Of a DNA stretch of 64,000 bases, positions 43,910 to 54,526 are shown in pieces. Origin of the DNA: Burkholderiales bacterium C2 (GTDB taxonomy: Bacteria; Pseudomonadota; Gammaproteobacteria; Burkholderiales; Burkholderiaceae_C); NCBI GenBank assembly GCA_005503085.1, contig SCOI01000002.1, positions 62,001-126,000 of the forward strand, given 5' to 3'. The notes beneath the pieces are model-generated. The model did no database searches, was not told the origin of the DNA, and saw nothing but the letters and a program-made list of their open reading frames with translations. The number at the start of each line of letters is the position of its first letter. The stretch's first letter is position 1. The position numbers and the translations under genes are program-made.

Positions 43910-45145
43910 TCAGGAGTGCACCGGACGCGGACCGTGACGCAGGGTCAGCAGGGTGCCCAGGCTCAGCGCGACGAGCGCGAAGCCGGGGCCGCCCAGCGCG
44001 CCGACATGGTCGACCAGCAGGCCGCCGAAGATGGCGCCACTGGCGATCGCGATCTGGAATGCCGCGACCAGCAGGCCGCCGGCACCCTCGGCCTGATCGG
44101 GCGCGGCGCGCACGATCCAGGTCTGGAAGCCGACCGGGAAGGCACCGAAGGCAAAGCCCCACAGCGTGACGGCAACGGCGGTGACGGCGACCGAGCTGCC
44201 GGCGACCAGCAGGCTGGCCGCGAGCAGCGCGATCAGCGTGCCGCCGCTGACGATGGCATGGCGCTCGCTGCGCTGGGCGATCCAACCGCCGGCAAAGTTG
44301 CCGAAGAAGCCGCCGACGCCGTAGCCCAGCAGCACGGCCGTGATCGCGCCGACCGACAGCTGGGTGACCTGCTCCATCAGCGGGCGGATATAGGTGAAGC
44401 CGGCAAAGTGCCCGGAGATCACCAGCAGCACGGCCAGCAGGGCCATGCGCACATTCGGCCGCCTCAGCAGCTCGCCCAGCACGCGCAGATCGGGCTTGTC
44501 GCGCGGCGGCAGCGCCGGCAGCGTGAAGAACTGCACCAGCAGCGTGACCACGCTGACCACACCGGCCGCGACAAAGGCGCTGTGCCAGCCCCATCGATCG
44601 CCCATCCAGGCCCCGATGGGCGCGGCGCCGACGGTGGCGACCGAGACGCCGGTCAGTATCAGCGACATCGCGCGGGCAAACAGCGGCTCGGGCACCAGGC
44701 GCAATGCCAGCGCGGCCGACATCGACCAGAAGCCGCCCAGCGCCACGCCCAGCAGCACCCGGGCAGCCAGCAGCAGGGTCAGGCTGTCGGCCAGCACCGT
44801 CAGGACGTTGGACAGCAGCAGCAGCAAGGTCAGCGCCAGCATCACGAGCCTGCGGTCCAGCCGGCGCGTCAGCAGCGGTATCGCCGGCGCCGCAACCGCG
44901 CCGATCAGGGCGGTCGCCGTGACCGCCTGGCCGGCGGCGCCATCGCTGACGCCCAGGTCGGCCGCCATCGCGGTCAGCAGACTGGCCGGCAGGAATTCGG
45001 CCGTGACCAGGCCGAACACACCCAGCGCCAGCGAGAGGACGGCGGGCCAGCGGGCGGCAGCGGGGGCGGCGGCCGCGGGTTCAGGGCTGCCAGGCAAGGC
45101 CACGGCGTTCGGAGCTAGGGTCGCGGAGCAGGTCGAGGAAGACAC
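43910..45145 (-). CDS. MFS efflux transporter (AraJ/NepI-like)
   Basis: 411-residue transporter with twelve hydrophobic segments. Helix 1 has FGLVTAEFLPASLLTAMAAD, followed by DRRLVMLALTLLLLL and RVLLGVALGGFWSMSAALAL, which resemble drug/sugar efflux MFS of the AraJ-NepI group. It is divergent from an AraC regulator across 76 bases, the usual arrangement of a locally controlled exporter. Confidence 0.83.
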   Translation of the reverse strand: MSSSTCSATLAPNAVALPGSPEPAAAAPAAARWPAVLSLALGVFGLVTAEFLPASLLTAMAADLGVSDGAAGQAVTATALIGAVAAPAIPLLTRRLDRRLVMLALTLLLLLSNVLTVLADSLTLLLAARVLLGVALGGFWSMSAALALRLVPEPLFARAMSLILTGVSVATVGAAPIGAWMGDRWGWHSAFVAAGVVSVVTLLVQFFTLPALPPRDKPDLRVLGELLRRPNVRMALLAVLLVISGHFAGFTYIRPLMEQVTQLSVGAITAVLLGYGVGGFFGNFAGGWIAQRSERHAIVSGGTLIALLAASLLVAGSSVAVTAVAVTLWGFAFGAFPVGFQTWIVRAAPDQAEGAGGLLVAAFQIAIASGAIFGGLLVDHVGALGGPGFALVALSLGTLLTLRHGPRPVHS

Positions 45146-45221
45146 GTTGTGGGCCTATGTGATGAACTGAGCACCCAGCTTAGAGATAAGATTTCGGCGT
45201 TTCCATGCCGGAATAGCCGAA

Positions 45222-46271
45222 ATGCTTGATCTTTTATCCAAGCCTGCCCGCAGCCCCTCGCACGAGCCGGCCCAGGGCCCGCGCGATATGCTGACCGAGA
45301 TCCTGCGCGGCCTGCGCCTGGACGGCGTCGAATACGGCCGCTGCCTGCTGCAAGCCCCCTGGGCGGTGGCCTTCCCGGCGCAGCGCGCGGCGCGCTTTCA
45401 TTTCGTCGGCAGCGGTGGCTGCTGGTTGCGCACACAGACCAGCGAATGGCTGCAGCTGCAGCCGGGCGATGCGGTGCTGCTGCCGCGTGGCAGTTTCCAC
45501 ATCATCGCCAGTGCGCCCGAGGTGCCGGCGGTCGACGTCGACTCGCTGGCCCGCGTCGCGGTCTCTGAGAATATCTACCTGGTTGGCGGCGACGCTCACA
45601 GTGCCGGCACACCGGCCGCCACCGATCCCGCCGCAACGCCCGACCTGATGTTCTGCGCGGCGCTGCGCTTCAATCTGGACCCGCTGCATCCGCTGGTGGC
45701 GATGATGCCCGAGCTGATGCTGGCCGGCGAGCTGGCGCAGCGCGATCCCACCGTGCCGGCCCTGCTGGAGGCGATGGAGCGCGAGGTGACACTGGAGCGT
45801 ATCGGTGCCTGCGGCCTGCTCGCACGGCTGGCCGATGCGCTGGCGGCCAGCGTGATACGCGCCTGGGTCGAATGCGGCTGTGGCAGCTCGACCGGCTGGG
45901 TCGCGGCGGTGCGCTGCCCTCGGATCGGTCAGGTGATCGCGGCCATCCATGCCGACCCCGAGCGCGACTGGAGCGTGCCGGCCCTGGCCGAGCTGATGGG
46001 CGCCTCGCGCTCGAGCTTCGCCGAGGCCTTCACCCGCACGATGGGCGAGAGCCCGGCGAAATATGTCGCCAAGGTCAAGATGTTCCAGGCCCGGCGCTGG
46101 ATCAGCCATGAGGGCATGCGCATCGCGGTGGCCGCCGAGCGCCTGGGCTATGACTCGGAGGCCTCGTTCAGCCGCGCCTTCAAGCGCATCATCGGCCAGC
46201 CGCCCAGCAGCACCCGGGCCGAGCAGCAGCAGGGCCGCAAGGCGCCGCCGCGCAGGTCCTCAAGGCCCTGA
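45222..46271 (+). CDS. AraC-family regulator with cupin-6 sensor domain
   Basis: 349-residue regulator. The N-terminal cupin (about 20-210; RFHFVGSGGCWLRTQTSEWL, LQPGDAVLLPRGSFHIIA) is of the AraC_binding/cupin-6 kind. Two C-terminal helix-turn-helix units follow (WSVPALAELMGASRSSFAEA and MRIAVAAERLGYDSEASFSR). Divergent from the MFS exporter and reductase, which it probably controls. Confidence 0.83.
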   Translation: MLDLLSKPARSPSHEPAQGPRDMLTEILRGLRLDGVEYGRCLLQAPWAVAFPAQRAARFHFVGSGGCWLRTQTSEWLQLQPGDAVLLPRGSFHIIASAPEVPAVDVDSLARVAVSENIYLVGGDAHSAGTPAATDPAATPDLMFCAALRFNLDPLHPLVAMMPELMLAGELAQRDPTVPALLEAMEREVTLERIGACGLLARLADALAASVIRAWVECGCGSSTGWVAAVRCPRIGQVIAAIHADPERDWSVPALAELMGASRSSFAEAFTRTMGESPAKYVAKVKMFQARRWISHEGMRIAVAAERLGYDSEASFSRAFKRIIGQPPSSTRAEQQQGRKAPPRRSSRP

Positions 46272-46280
46272 TCGGCGCGC

Positions 46281-47231
46281 TCAGCGCGACGCGCTGGTAG
46301 CGCGGAGCGAAGCCCTGGCCGTGCGGCGCGGCGGCTTTGCCAGCCGATGCAGCGCCTCCCGCAAGGCCGTCGCCGCGACGCCCAGGCTGCGATCGCTGCG
46401 CCGGGCCAGATAGGTCTGCACCTGCGCCACGCCCTGCGGGCCCAGCGCGGTGGCGGCCAGCGGCAGCAGCGACTGCTCGGCCAGCTCGCGCTCCACCGTC
46501 CACTGCGGCAGCCGGCCCCAGCCAACACCGGCCAGTATCAGCGCGCGCTTGGCCTCCTGGGTGCCGACCCGCAGCGTCTGCGGCGACAGCACGCCGAAGT
46601 CGCGCCCCTCGGACAGCGCCGTCGGGTCCTCCAGCACGATCTGCAGCTGGTCGGCCAGGTCCGCGCTGGTGAGCGCCTGGCGGCGCCGGGCCAAGAGGTG
46701 GTTGGCAGCGGCCACCGCCACGATGGGCACCGTCTGCAAGGCCTCGGTCTCGATGCGGGGATCGAGAAAATCCTCGCCCGCCATGATGGCCAGGTCGCAG
46801 CGCCGCTCGCGCAGCGCCTGCAGCGGCCCGCCCAGCGGCGCCACGCTCAGGCGCAGCCGCACCGCCGGCAGCGCCTCGCGCAGCTCCCCCAGCGCGGCGG
46901 CCACCAGAGGCAGCGGATAGAGCGTGTCCACCACCAGGGACAACTCGATCTCCACACCCTCGCCCAGGCCGCGGGCGCGGGCCCGCATGAAGTCGACCTT
47001 GAGCAGCACGGCGCGAGCGTCTTCCAGCAGGGCCGCGCCCGCCGCCGTGAGCGTGGGGCGGTGGCCGCTGCGGTCGAACAGGCTCACATCGAGCTGCTGC
47101 TCCAGATTGGCAATGGCATGGCTGACGGCCGACTGCGCGCGCAGCAGGCGAGCCGCCCCGGCGCGGAAGCTGCCGGCCTCGGCCACGGTGACAAACATGC
47201 GCATCTGATCGAGCGTGAGAGCGTCCAGCAT
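46281..47231 (-). CDS. LysR-family transcriptional regulator
   Basis: 316-residue regulator with an N-terminal HTH ([20 protein letters not shown], then [16 protein letters not shown]-type spacing in [20 protein letters not shown]) and a LysR substrate-binding domain ([37 protein letters not shown]). It is divergent from wrbA with about 100 bases between, so wrbA and the following MFS gene are likely targets. Confidence 0.85.
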   Translation of the reverse strand: MLDALTLDQMRMFVTVAEAGSFRAGAARLLRAQSAVSHAIANLEQQLDVSLFDRSGHRPTLTAAGAALLEDARAVLLKVDFMRARARGLGEGVEIELSLVVDTLYPLPLVAAALGELREALPAVRLRLSVAPLGGPLQALRERRCDLAIMAGEDFLDPRIETEALQTVPIVAVAAANHLLARRRQALTSADLADQLQIVLEDPTALSEGRDFGVLSPQTLRVGTQEAKRALILAGVGWGRLPQWTVERELAEQSLLPLAATALGPQGVAQVQTYLARRSDRSLGVAATALREALHRLAKPPRRTARASLRATSASR

Positions 47232-47329
47232 TGATCGATTTCATGGATCAAGAAGCTCTGAATTTTATGGCTTCCGTAGATCAACGGCGCTGCCGATACT
47301 GGCCTCATTCCACACAGGAGGTTCGGCTC

Positions 47330-47938
47330 ATGAGCAAGGTTCTGGTTCTCTACTACTCGTCCTACGGCCATATCGAGACCATGGCCGCCGCCGTGGCCGA
47401 GGGGGTGCGCAGCCACGGCGCCGAGGCGGTCGTCAAGCGGGTGCCCGAGCTGGTGCCGGCGTCCGTCGCTGCCGGCTACAAGGTGGCGCTGGACACGCCG
47501 GTGGCCAGTGTGGCGGAGCTGCCCGACTACGACGCCATCGTGATCGGCACACCAACGCGCTTCGGCGCTATGGCGGCGCAGATGAAGAACTTCCTCGACC
47601 AGGCCGGCAGCCTGTGGGCCCGGGATGCGCTGGTGGGCAAGGTGGGCAGCGTCTTCACCTCCACCGGCAGCCAGCATGGCGGGCAGGAGTCGACGATTCT
47701 GTCGACGCACATCGTGCTGCTGCACCTGGGCATGGTGCTGGTGGGCCTGCCCTACAGCTTCAAAGGCCAGCTGCGCATGGACGAGATCACGGGCGGCTCG
47801 CCCTATGGCGCGTCCACGCTGGCCGATGACGGGCGCGGCGGCGATCGCCAACCCAGCCGCAACGAGATCGAGGCGGCCCGCTACCAGGGCCGCCATGTCG
47901 CGCGGATCGCCGGGGCGCTGGCGCAGGCGCCGGCATGA
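47330..47938 (+). CDS. wrbA: NAD(P)H:quinone oxidoreductase WrbA
   Basis: 202-residue flavodoxin-like quinone reductase. FMN-site motifs are [33 protein letters not shown] and [14 protein letters not shown], and the tail [20 protein letters not shown] matches WrbA. CAGGAGG lies upstream of the ATG. The stop overlaps the next gene by four bases. Confidence 0.9.
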   Translation: MSKVLVLYYSSYGHIETMAAAVAEGVRSHGAEAVVKRVPELVPASVAAGYKVALDTPVASVAELPDYDAIVIGTPTRFGAMAAQMKNFLDQAGSLWARDALVGKVGSVFTSTGSQHGGQESTILSTHIVLLHLGMVLVGLPYSFKGQLRMDEITGGSPYGASTLADDGRGGDRQPSRNEIEAARYQGRHVARIAGALAQAPA

Positions 47939-49101
47939 GGCGCGCGGACGTGCCAACGCGCAGCGACTGGCGGGCCGTCTGGCTGGTGGTGGCCGCCGGG
48001 GTGGCCTCGGCCTTTCAGCTGGGCAAGGTGGCGATTGCTGCTGTGCAGTTGCAGACCGAGCTCGGCCTGAGCCTGGCGATGCTGGGCGGCCTGGGCGCCA
48101 CCTTCGCGGTGCTGGGGGCGCTGGGCGGGGTGGCTGCGGGCTCCCTGGTGGCCCGCGCCGGTGATCGCTCCATGCTGCTGCTCGGGCTGCTGGCCACGCT
48201 GCTCGGTTCGGTGCTCGCCCTGGCCACCGGCAGCTTTGCGCTGCTGCTGGTCTCGCGAGTGATCGAAGGCCTGGGCTTTCTGCTGATCACCGTGGCCGGG
48301 CCCACGCTGCTGGGCCGGCTGGTGCCTGCGGCCGACCGCAACGCCGCGTTGGCGCTGTGGAGCTGCTTCATGCCGGCCGGCATCGCGCTGGCGATGCTGA
48401 CCGGGCCCTGGTTCGACGACTGGCGCAACCTGTGGGCCGCTGCGGCGCTGGCCACCGGCCTGATCCTGGCCGCCGTGGCCTGGGCGGTCCCGCAGGGGCC
48501 GGCCCGCGCCGAGGGGCCGAGGCCGCTGGTTCGGGTAGCCGAGGTCTGGCGGGCCCTGCCAATGGCCACGAGCTTCCTGCTCTACAGCCTGATGTTCTTC
48601 GCGCTCTTCAGCTTTCTGCCGGTGCTGCTGCAGCAACGCCTGCAAGTCGGGCCTGAGACGGTAGGCCTGCTGGCGGCGCTGGCCAGCGCCGCCAATATCG
48701 TCGGCAATCTCGCCGCCGGCCTGCTGCTGCAAAGGCTGAGCCGCGCGGCGCTGGGAGGCGGCGCGGCGCTCACGATGGGGCTGTGTGCGCTGGGCATCTT
48801 TCTGCCGGTGCTGGACCCGCGGGCGGCCTTCGCGCTGTGCCTGCTGTTCTCGGCGGCGGGCGGCCTGATCCCGGCCAGCCTGCTGTCGGCGGTGCCGCAG
48901 CAGTGCGCGACGCCGGCGCAGGCCGCGCTCGCGGTGGGCCTGCTGATGCAGGGCAGCAATCTGGGCCAGGCGCTGGGGCCGCTGCTGGTGGGCCGCGCGG
49001 TGGACAGCCATGGCTGGCCGGCCGCAGCGGCCTGGGTGGCTGCGGCGGCCCTGGCCATGGTCGTCACGCTGTTCTGGCGTCCGGGGGCCCGAGCCGCATA
49101 G
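47935..49101 (+). CDS. MFS transporter (CynX/NimT-like)
   Basis: 388-residue permease with twelve hydrophobic segments; [20 protein letters not shown] and [20 protein letters not shown] fit the cyanate/2-nitroimidazole-type MFS group. It overlaps wrbA (ATGA) and so is co-expressed; the pair may protect against a quinone-like or nitroaromatic compound. Substrate unknown. Confidence 0.8.
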   Translation: MRRADVPTRSDWRAVWLVVAAGVASAFQLGKVAIAAVQLQTELGLSLAMLGGLGATFAVLGALGGVAAGSLVARAGDRSMLLLGLLATLLGSVLALATGSFALLLVSRVIEGLGFLLITVAGPTLLGRLVPAADRNAALALWSCFMPAGIALAMLTGPWFDDWRNLWAAAALATGLILAAVAWAVPQGPARAEGPRPLVRVAEVWRALPMATSFLLYSLMFFALFSFLPVLLQQRLQVGPETVGLLAALASAANIVGNLAAGLLLQRLSRAALGGGAALTMGLCALGIFLPVLDPRAAFALCLLFSAAGGLIPASLLSAVPQQCATPAQAALAVGLLMQGSNLGQALGPLLVGRAVDSHGWPAAAAWVAAAALAMVVTLFWRPGARAA

Positions 49102-49155
49102 CCGAAGGCAGCGAGCCCTGCGCTACAGTGCAGCCCTGCCCGCCCGCCGTGCCCC

Positions 49156-50202
49156 ATGCGCCTCCTCCTCCTGCTCCGCGACACCTCGCCCAACGGCATC
49201 ACCACCTACAACCGCATCCTGGCGCGGGAGCTGGTGGCGCAAGGCCATGAGGTCCATGTCTGGCCGGCCCGCAGCGACTTCGGCGCCGGCCGGGCGCTGC
49301 GCCTGCCGCCGGCCCATCCGCTGCTGGAGCCGCTGGCCCGGCCCTGGCTCAAACATGGGCTCAAGCCCGACCTGCTGTTCGTCAACAGCTACACCCAGGC
49401 CCGCTTCGCCCACCAACTCAAGGCCAGCGCCGGCATCCCGTGGCTGGCCTGCATGCACAACGGCCACAGCCCCGAACGCATGGCCCAGTGGCTGCAGCTG
49501 TTCGGCAATGCCGACGGCGTGGTCACGATGTGCGAGACCCTGCGCGCCACCTATGCCCAGCTGATCGCCGATGGCGGCGCGGCCCACCAGCCTCCGGTGC
49601 TGGGCAGCCGGCTGCCGATAGCCATGCCGGCGCTGCGCGAGCGCAGCGCCGAGGGGCCGATCACCCTCGGTTACTGCTCGCGCCTGAGCGGCCACAAGGG
49701 CCCGCGCTGCGAGGCCTGGCTGGAAGCCATCGCGCGGCTGCCCGGGCGTGAGCGCTACCGCGTGCTGGTGATTGGCGGCGGCAGCCATCTGAAGGCCTTG
49801 CAGGCCAAGGCCGCCGCCTTGGGACTGAACGCCGAATTCAGCGGCATGGTGGCCGACCCGGCGCCGCTGCTGGAGCGCATCGATGTGATCACCGGCGCCG
49901 GCTATGCGCTGATGGAAGGCCTGATGCGCGGCTGTGCGGCGGTGGGCCTGGGCTTTGGCGGCTGCATCGGCGCGATCACCGAGCAGACGCTGGATGAGGC
50001 CTATGCGCTGAACTTCGGCGACCACTGCCCGCGCGCCTACCCCGGCGATGCCGACAGCATCGCGGCCGCGCTGGCCACCGCCATCGCCTCGCTGCAGACC
50101 CCGGGCCTGGCCCGGCTGCACCAGCGCGCGCGCGCGTTTTCGGCGCCCGGGCCGGTGGTCAGCGAGCTGGTGGATTTCATCGCGCGCTGCAGGCGCGGCT
50201 GA
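49156..50202 (+). CDS. Glycosyltransferase family 1/4-like protein
   Basis: 348-residue GT-B fold protein. The N-terminal domain starts MRLLLLLRDTSPNGITTYNR; the C-terminal domain has TLGYCSRLSGHKGPRCEAWL, YRVLVIGGGSHLKALQ and the donor-site region ITGAGYALMEGLMRGCAAVG. No polysaccharide genes adjoin it. Its last 26 bases overlap the end of the convergent triple-CheW gene. Confidence 0.78.
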   Translation: MRLLLLLRDTSPNGITTYNRILARELVAQGHEVHVWPARSDFGAGRALRLPPAHPLLEPLARPWLKHGLKPDLLFVNSYTQARFAHQLKASAGIPWLACMHNGHSPERMAQWLQLFGNADGVVTMCETLRATYAQLIADGGAAHQPPVLGSRLPIAMPALRERSAEGPITLGYCSRLSGHKGPRCEAWLEAIARLPGRERYRVLVIGGGSHLKALQAKAAALGLNAEFSGMVADPAPLLERIDVITGAGYALMEGLMRGCAAVGLGFGGCIGAITEQTLDEAYALNFGDHCPRAYPGDADSIAAALATAIASLQTPGLARLHQRARAFSAPGPVVSELVDFIARCRRG

Positions 50203-51643
50203 GCCGGCGCAGCTCGAGCACCGGCAGGGTGCGGCGCTGCTCGCCGCCGCCCACCTCGACCAGGGCCTGCAGCGACAGATCGCGCGGATCGGCGCCGGCC
50301 GGGGCCTCGCGCTGCCAGCGCGCCGGCTCGATGCCGGTCAGCCCATCCACCACCCAGCCGACCGCGCCGCCCTCCTCGTCATCCACCACCAGCACCATCG
50401 CGTCGGCGTGATCGGCCGACGGCCGGGCCTGGCCCAGCACCGTGCGCAGACAGACCAGGGGCAGGGCCTGGCCGCGGTGCAGCAGCAGGCCCAGCATGCC
50501 GGGCGCATCCGAGGCGGCGGCGCCGCGCTGCGGCGGCAGCCGCATGATCTCGCGCACCTGGGTCAGCGGTGTGCCCAGCTCGGTGTCGAGGCGATAGGTC
50601 AGATAGCTGGTCCGCGGCCCCTGGCCGGCGATCTCGGCGGGCGCCGCGGCCTCGGCCCGGCGATGACCGCGCGTGGCCGGGATCGCATGACTCAGGCCGG
50701 CCAGCGCCAGCAAGCCCGGCTCGGCCTGCAGCGCCGCGCTGAGCAGCAGCAACACCGGTGCCGCCCCCTGCTCCGGCGGCAACAGGCCGGCGAACAGCGC
50801 GGGCCGCCGCAAGCCCAGTGGGGGCAGCGGCAACAGGGCTTGCATCGCGAGGTGGCGGATGTCGCGCACCAGGTCCAGCACCAGGGCCAGCCGCCCCGCC
50901 CCCAGGCGCAGCACCAGCACATCGCTGAGCGCCGTCGCCGGGCTGTGCCCCAGGCCCAGCAGCTGCAGACTGTCAACCACCGGGATCTCCTGGCCATGAT
51001 GGTGGATCACGCCCAGGCAGAGCCCGCCGCGCAGCTCGCTGCTCAGGATCTGGGCCTGCGGCACCGTGGTCTCGACCAGGGCTGCGGCAATCGCCAGACC
51101 ATGGCCGCCCACCTCGAACAGCAGACAGGGCTCGCGCGGGCCGGCCTGGGCCGCCAGCGCCGCCTGTCCCGTCTCGGCGACCAGGGGCACGCCCGGCAGC
51201 CGGGCCAGCGCAGCCGGTTCCAGCACCACCACGAGGCCACCCGCATCGGCGTCGAGCACGAAGGCATGCGTCAGCAAGCCTGCCCTGCCCGGCTCGGCAG
51301 GCTCCAGCTGATGCAGCCGCGCCGGGGCCACGATGCTGCCGACACCGTCAAGCAGCAGACCCAGCAACAGGGGCCGCTCCGCCGCGCCCAGTCGCAGCAG
51401 CAGGATCACCCGCTGCGGCCCCGGCTGGACTGCCGTCAAGCCCAGCAGCGGCGCCGGATCCAGCACCGGCACGATGCTGCCGCGCACATCGATGGCGCCG
51501 CGCAGCTCGGCCGCCGCGCCGGGCAGCGGGGCCAGGACCTCCGGGCAATGGATCACCTCGCGCACCGCCGCCACGTCAATGCCCAGCGTGCAGCCGCCCA
51601 CCCGTATCAGCCCGAAGCGCGGGCCAGCCGCTGCGGCATCCAT
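50177..51643 (-). CDS. Protein of three tandem CheW domains
   Basis: 488-residue chemotaxis coupling protein with three CheW-like domains: about 8-150 (FGLIRVGGCTLGIDVAAVRE, GAIDVRGSIVPVLDPAPLLG), about 165-310 (LLFEVGGHGLAIAAALVETT, GVIHHHGQEIPVVDSLQLLG) and about 335-480 (YLTYRLDTELGTPLTQVREI, LLLHRGQALPLVCLRTVLGQ). Normal CheW has one domain of about 150 residues. The start MDAAAAGP lies seven bases after the chemoreceptor stop, so the two are co-expressed. No CheA is nearby. Confidence 0.8.
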   Translation of the reverse strand: MDAAAAGPRFGLIRVGGCTLGIDVAAVREVIHCPEVLAPLPGAAAELRGAIDVRGSIVPVLDPAPLLGLTAVQPGPQRVILLLRLGAAERPLLLGLLLDGVGSIVAPARLHQLEPAEPGRAGLLTHAFVLDADAGGLVVVLEPAALARLPGVPLVAETGQAALAAQAGPREPCLLFEVGGHGLAIAAALVETTVPQAQILSSELRGGLCLGVIHHHGQEIPVVDSLQLLGLGHSPATALSDVLVLRLGAGRLALVLDLVRDIRHLAMQALLPLPPLGLRRPALFAGLLPPEQGAAPVLLLLSAALQAEPGLLALAGLSHAIPATRGHRRAEAAAPAEIAGQGPRTSYLTYRLDTELGTPLTQVREIMRLPPQRGAAASDAPGMLGLLLHRGQALPLVCLRTVLGQARPSADHADAMVLVVDDEEGGAVGWVVDGLTGIEPARWQREAPAGADPRDLSLQALVEVGGGEQRRTLPVLELRRLSRACSAR

Positions 51644-51650
51644 CGCCGCC

Positions 51651-54461
51651 TCAGCGCGCAGCGGTCGCAGCATCGGCACCGCTGCCCAGGCCGGCGACCA
51701 GCTGGGCCACCTGGCGGGCCACGCCCTGCTGGGCCTGGGCGGCGTCGGCGATCTGGCGGATCGAGTCGCTGGTCTTGCCGGCGCTGGAGACAATGCCCTC
51801 GAAGGCATCACGCGCCCTGGCCGAACGCTCCGAGCCGGCATCGACCCGCTCGCCCGATTCCTCGATCAGCTTGGTGATCGCGTGGGCCGCCTCCGAGCTG
51901 CGCTCGGCCAGGCGCCGCACCTCGCCGGCCACCACCGAGAAGCCCAGCCCATGCTCGCCGGCCCGGGCGGCCTCGATCGCGGCATTGAAGGCCAGCAGAT
52001 TGGTCTGGGCCGCAATATCGCCGACCACCCGCACGATCTCGCCGATCTGGCGACTGCTGGTCTGGATCAGCTCGATCGACTCGATGGCCTTCTGCAGCGC
52101 CGCAAAACCCTGCTGGGCGTTCTCCTGGGTGGCCCCGGCCAGCGCGGCGGCGGCCTGGGTCGACTGGCCGATGCGGGCGATCGCCTGGTCGAGCTCGCTG
52201 ATCGTCGCGCCCATCGCGCCGGTCTTCTGGCGCACATCCCGCTCCAGCCGCACCTGGTCGCTGACATCCACCGCGTACTTGATGACACCGCGCGGCTGGC
52301 CCTTCATGTCGAAGATCGGGCTGTAGGTGGCCAGTATCCAGACCTCGCGATTGAACTTGCCGACGCGCTGGAAGCGGCCGCTGCGATGCTCGCCCTTGCC
52401 CAGGCGCAGCCAGAAGTCGCGGTACTCTTCCGAGGTGATGTACTCGGGCGGGCAGAAGCTGCTGTGGTGCCGGCCGACCACCTCGCGCAGGCTGTAGCCC
52501 ATGGTGCGCAGAAAATTGTCGTTGGCGGCCAGCACATTGCCGTCCAGATCGAACTCGATCGCGCCCAGACCCAGGTCCACCGCCCTGACCCGGCTCTCCA
52601 CCTCGCTGCTGCGGATCTTGGCGGCGGTGACGTCGATCGCGTACTTGACGATCTTGGTGATGCGGCCCTCGGGATTCATGATGGGGTTGTAGGTGGCCTG
52701 GATCCAGACCTCCTTGCCGTTTTTGCCTACGCGCTTGTACTCGCCGCTGTCGAACTCGCCGCGCGCCAGCTTGTCCCAGAAACCCAGATAGGCCTCGCTG
52801 CTGGCATAGGCCGGGTCGCAGAAGATGCGGTGGTGCTTGCCGCGCACCTCCTCCAGTGCATAGCCCATCAGCTGCAGGAAGTTGGCATTGGCCGTCAAGA
52901 CCTGACCCTTGAGGTCGAACTCGATCACCGCCTGGGCACGGCTGATTGCGTTGACCTTGCCCTGGAACTCGGCATTGCTGAGTCTGGCCTCGGTCACGTC
53001 ATGGGCAAACTTGACGATCTTCAGCGGCCGGCCTTCGAAGTCGAAGATCGGGTTGTAGGTGGCCTGCAGCCACAGCTCCTGGCCCTGCTTGGTCAGACGC
53101 TTGTAGATGCCGCCGTCGAACTCGCCGCGACCGAGTTTCTGCCAGAAGCGCTGGTAGTCCTCGCCGGCCGCGTACTCGGGCTCGCAGAACATGCGGTGGT
53201 GCTTGCCACGCAACTCCTCGATGTTGTAGCCGACCAGCTGCAGAAAGCGTTCGTTGGCGTCCAGGATATGGCCGCGCAGATCGAATTCGACGACCGCCTG
53301 CGAGCGCGAGATCGCCGCCACCTTGCCCTCGGCCTCGGCGGCGCGCAGCTTGGCACCGGTGATGTCGTAGGCAAACTTGACGATCTTGAAGGGCTTGCCA
53401 TCGAGATCCAGGATGGGGTTGTAGGAAGCCTGGATCCAGACCTCCTTGCCGTTCTTGCCCAGGCGCTTGTACTCGCCGCCGTCGATCTCGCCGGCACGCA
53501 AGCGGGTCCACAGCGCGGCGTACTCCGGGCTTTGCGCATACTCTGTCTCGCAGAACATGCTGTGATGCTGACCCCGCACCTCGGCCAGGCTATAGCCCAT
53601 CAGCTCCTGGAAGTTCTTGTTGGCATCCAGCACGCGGCCCTGCAGATCGAACTCGATCACCGCCTGGGCGCGATTGATCGCCGCCACCTTGCCCAGCAGC
53701 TCGGCATTGCCCAGCTTGCCGGCCGTGATGTCCAGCACGTACTCGACCACACGCAGCGGCAGCCCGTCCACGCCCAGCACCAGGTTGTAGCTGGAGCGCA
53801 CATAGACCTTGCGGCCATCGGCGGCCAGGCGGACGAACTCACCTTCCTGCGACTCGCCAGCGCGCAGCCGCTCCCACAGGCGCTTGAACTCGGGCCCCGC
53901 CGCATAGTCGGGCTCGCACAGCAACGCATAGGGCTGGCCCTTCAGCTCGGCCAGGCTGCGGCCTATCAGGGTCTGGAAATTGTCGTTGGCGCTCAGCATG
54001 AGGCCGTCCAGATCGCATTCCACCACCGCCTGCACCCGCGAGATCGCGCCGACCCGCGCGTTCAGGTCGGCCGCCGCCAGGCGCTGCCTGGTGGTATCCA
54101 GCGCCACCAGGGTCAACCGGCTGCGCGCCTCGTTGGCAAACAGCCAACCCTCCAGCATCAAGGTCGCGCCCCCGTCGCCGGGCCGCGCCGGCAAGGTGAT
54201 TGCGGCAGCGCCGTCGGCGGCACCCAGCGCGGCATTCCAGGCCGTGCGCATGGCCGGCAGATCCAGGCCCAGCAGGGTGTCGCGGTCGACGCTGCCGAGC
54301 CGCCCACGCTCCAACGCCAAGGTCTGCAGGGCCAGCTCGTTGGCATCCAGCAGCAGCCCGCTGCTGACCTCGAATACCAGGGTCAGGTATTGCTGGTTCA
54401 GCGCATGGGCCAGCGCCGCTATCGGCACCTCGGACAGCTGGGGAATCGACGAGTAGGTCAT
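51651..54461 (-). CDS. Soluble chemoreceptor with five tandem PAS domains
   Basis: 936-residue methyl-accepting chemotaxis protein without signal peptide or membrane span. Residues 1-135 form a divergent PAS-like unit. Five PAS units of about 122 residues follow (136-257, 258-379, 380-501, 502-623, 624-740), each opening near VxAIxRxQAVxEFDLxG and most containing GKHHRMFC-like and [16 protein letters not shown] motifs. Residues about 750-936 are a short MCP signalling hairpin with tip [20 protein letters not shown]. It looks like a cytoplasmic redox or small-ligand sensor of the BdlA/Aer2 kind. GGGAG precedes the ATG. Confidence 0.88.
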   Translation of the reverse strand: MTYSSIPQLSEVPIAALAHALNQQYLTLVFEVSSGLLLDANELALQTLALERGRLGSVDRDTLLGLDLPAMRTAWNAALGAADGAAAITLPARPGDGGATLMLEGWLFANEARSRLTLVALDTTRQRLAAADLNARVGAISRVQAVVECDLDGLMLSANDNFQTLIGRSLAELKGQPYALLCEPDYAAGPEFKRLWERLRAGESQEGEFVRLAADGRKVYVRSSYNLVLGVDGLPLRVVEYVLDITAGKLGNAELLGKVAAINRAQAVIEFDLQGRVLDANKNFQELMGYSLAEVRGQHHSMFCETEYAQSPEYAALWTRLRAGEIDGGEYKRLGKNGKEVWIQASYNPILDLDGKPFKIVKFAYDITGAKLRAAEAEGKVAAISRSQAVVEFDLRGHILDANERFLQLVGYNIEELRGKHHRMFCEPEYAAGEDYQRFWQKLGRGEFDGGIYKRLTKQGQELWLQATYNPIFDFEGRPLKIVKFAHDVTEARLSNAEFQGKVNAISRAQAVIEFDLKGQVLTANANFLQLMGYALEEVRGKHHRIFCDPAYASSEAYLGFWDKLARGEFDSGEYKRVGKNGKEVWIQATYNPIMNPEGRITKIVKYAIDVTAAKIRSSEVESRVRAVDLGLGAIEFDLDGNVLAANDNFLRTMGYSLREVVGRHHSSFCPPEYITSEEYRDFWLRLGKGEHRSGRFQRVGKFNREVWILATYSPIFDMKGQPRGVIKYAVDVSDQVRLERDVRQKTGAMGATISELDQAIARIGQSTQAAAALAGATQENAQQGFAALQKAIESIELIQTSSRQIGEIVRVVGDIAAQTNLLAFNAAIEAARAGEHGLGFSVVAGEVRRLAERSSEAAHAITKLIEESGERVDAGSERSARARDAFEGIVSSAGKTSDSIRQIADAAQAQQGVARQVAQLVAGLGSGADAATAAR
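52240..54057 (-). repeat. Five in-frame 366-bp PAS repeats
   Basis: The PAS-coding part of the soluble chemoreceptor is built of consecutive units of about 366 bases. Units two to four are the most alike at protein level; the first and last have diverged. They likely arose by tandem duplication and could recombine. Confidence 0.75.
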
Positions 54462-54526
54462 CTTCTCTCCCTGTTTGCACAGCCCGGCAGGCGGCGGCCC
54501 ATCGTAGTGACAGCCGGGCGCCCTGG

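Noticed and set aside
51651-54461. PAS repeats read as a mobile or CRISPR-like repeat array
   Set aside because: The repeats are in frame, 366 bases long, and encode a continuous protein domain family.
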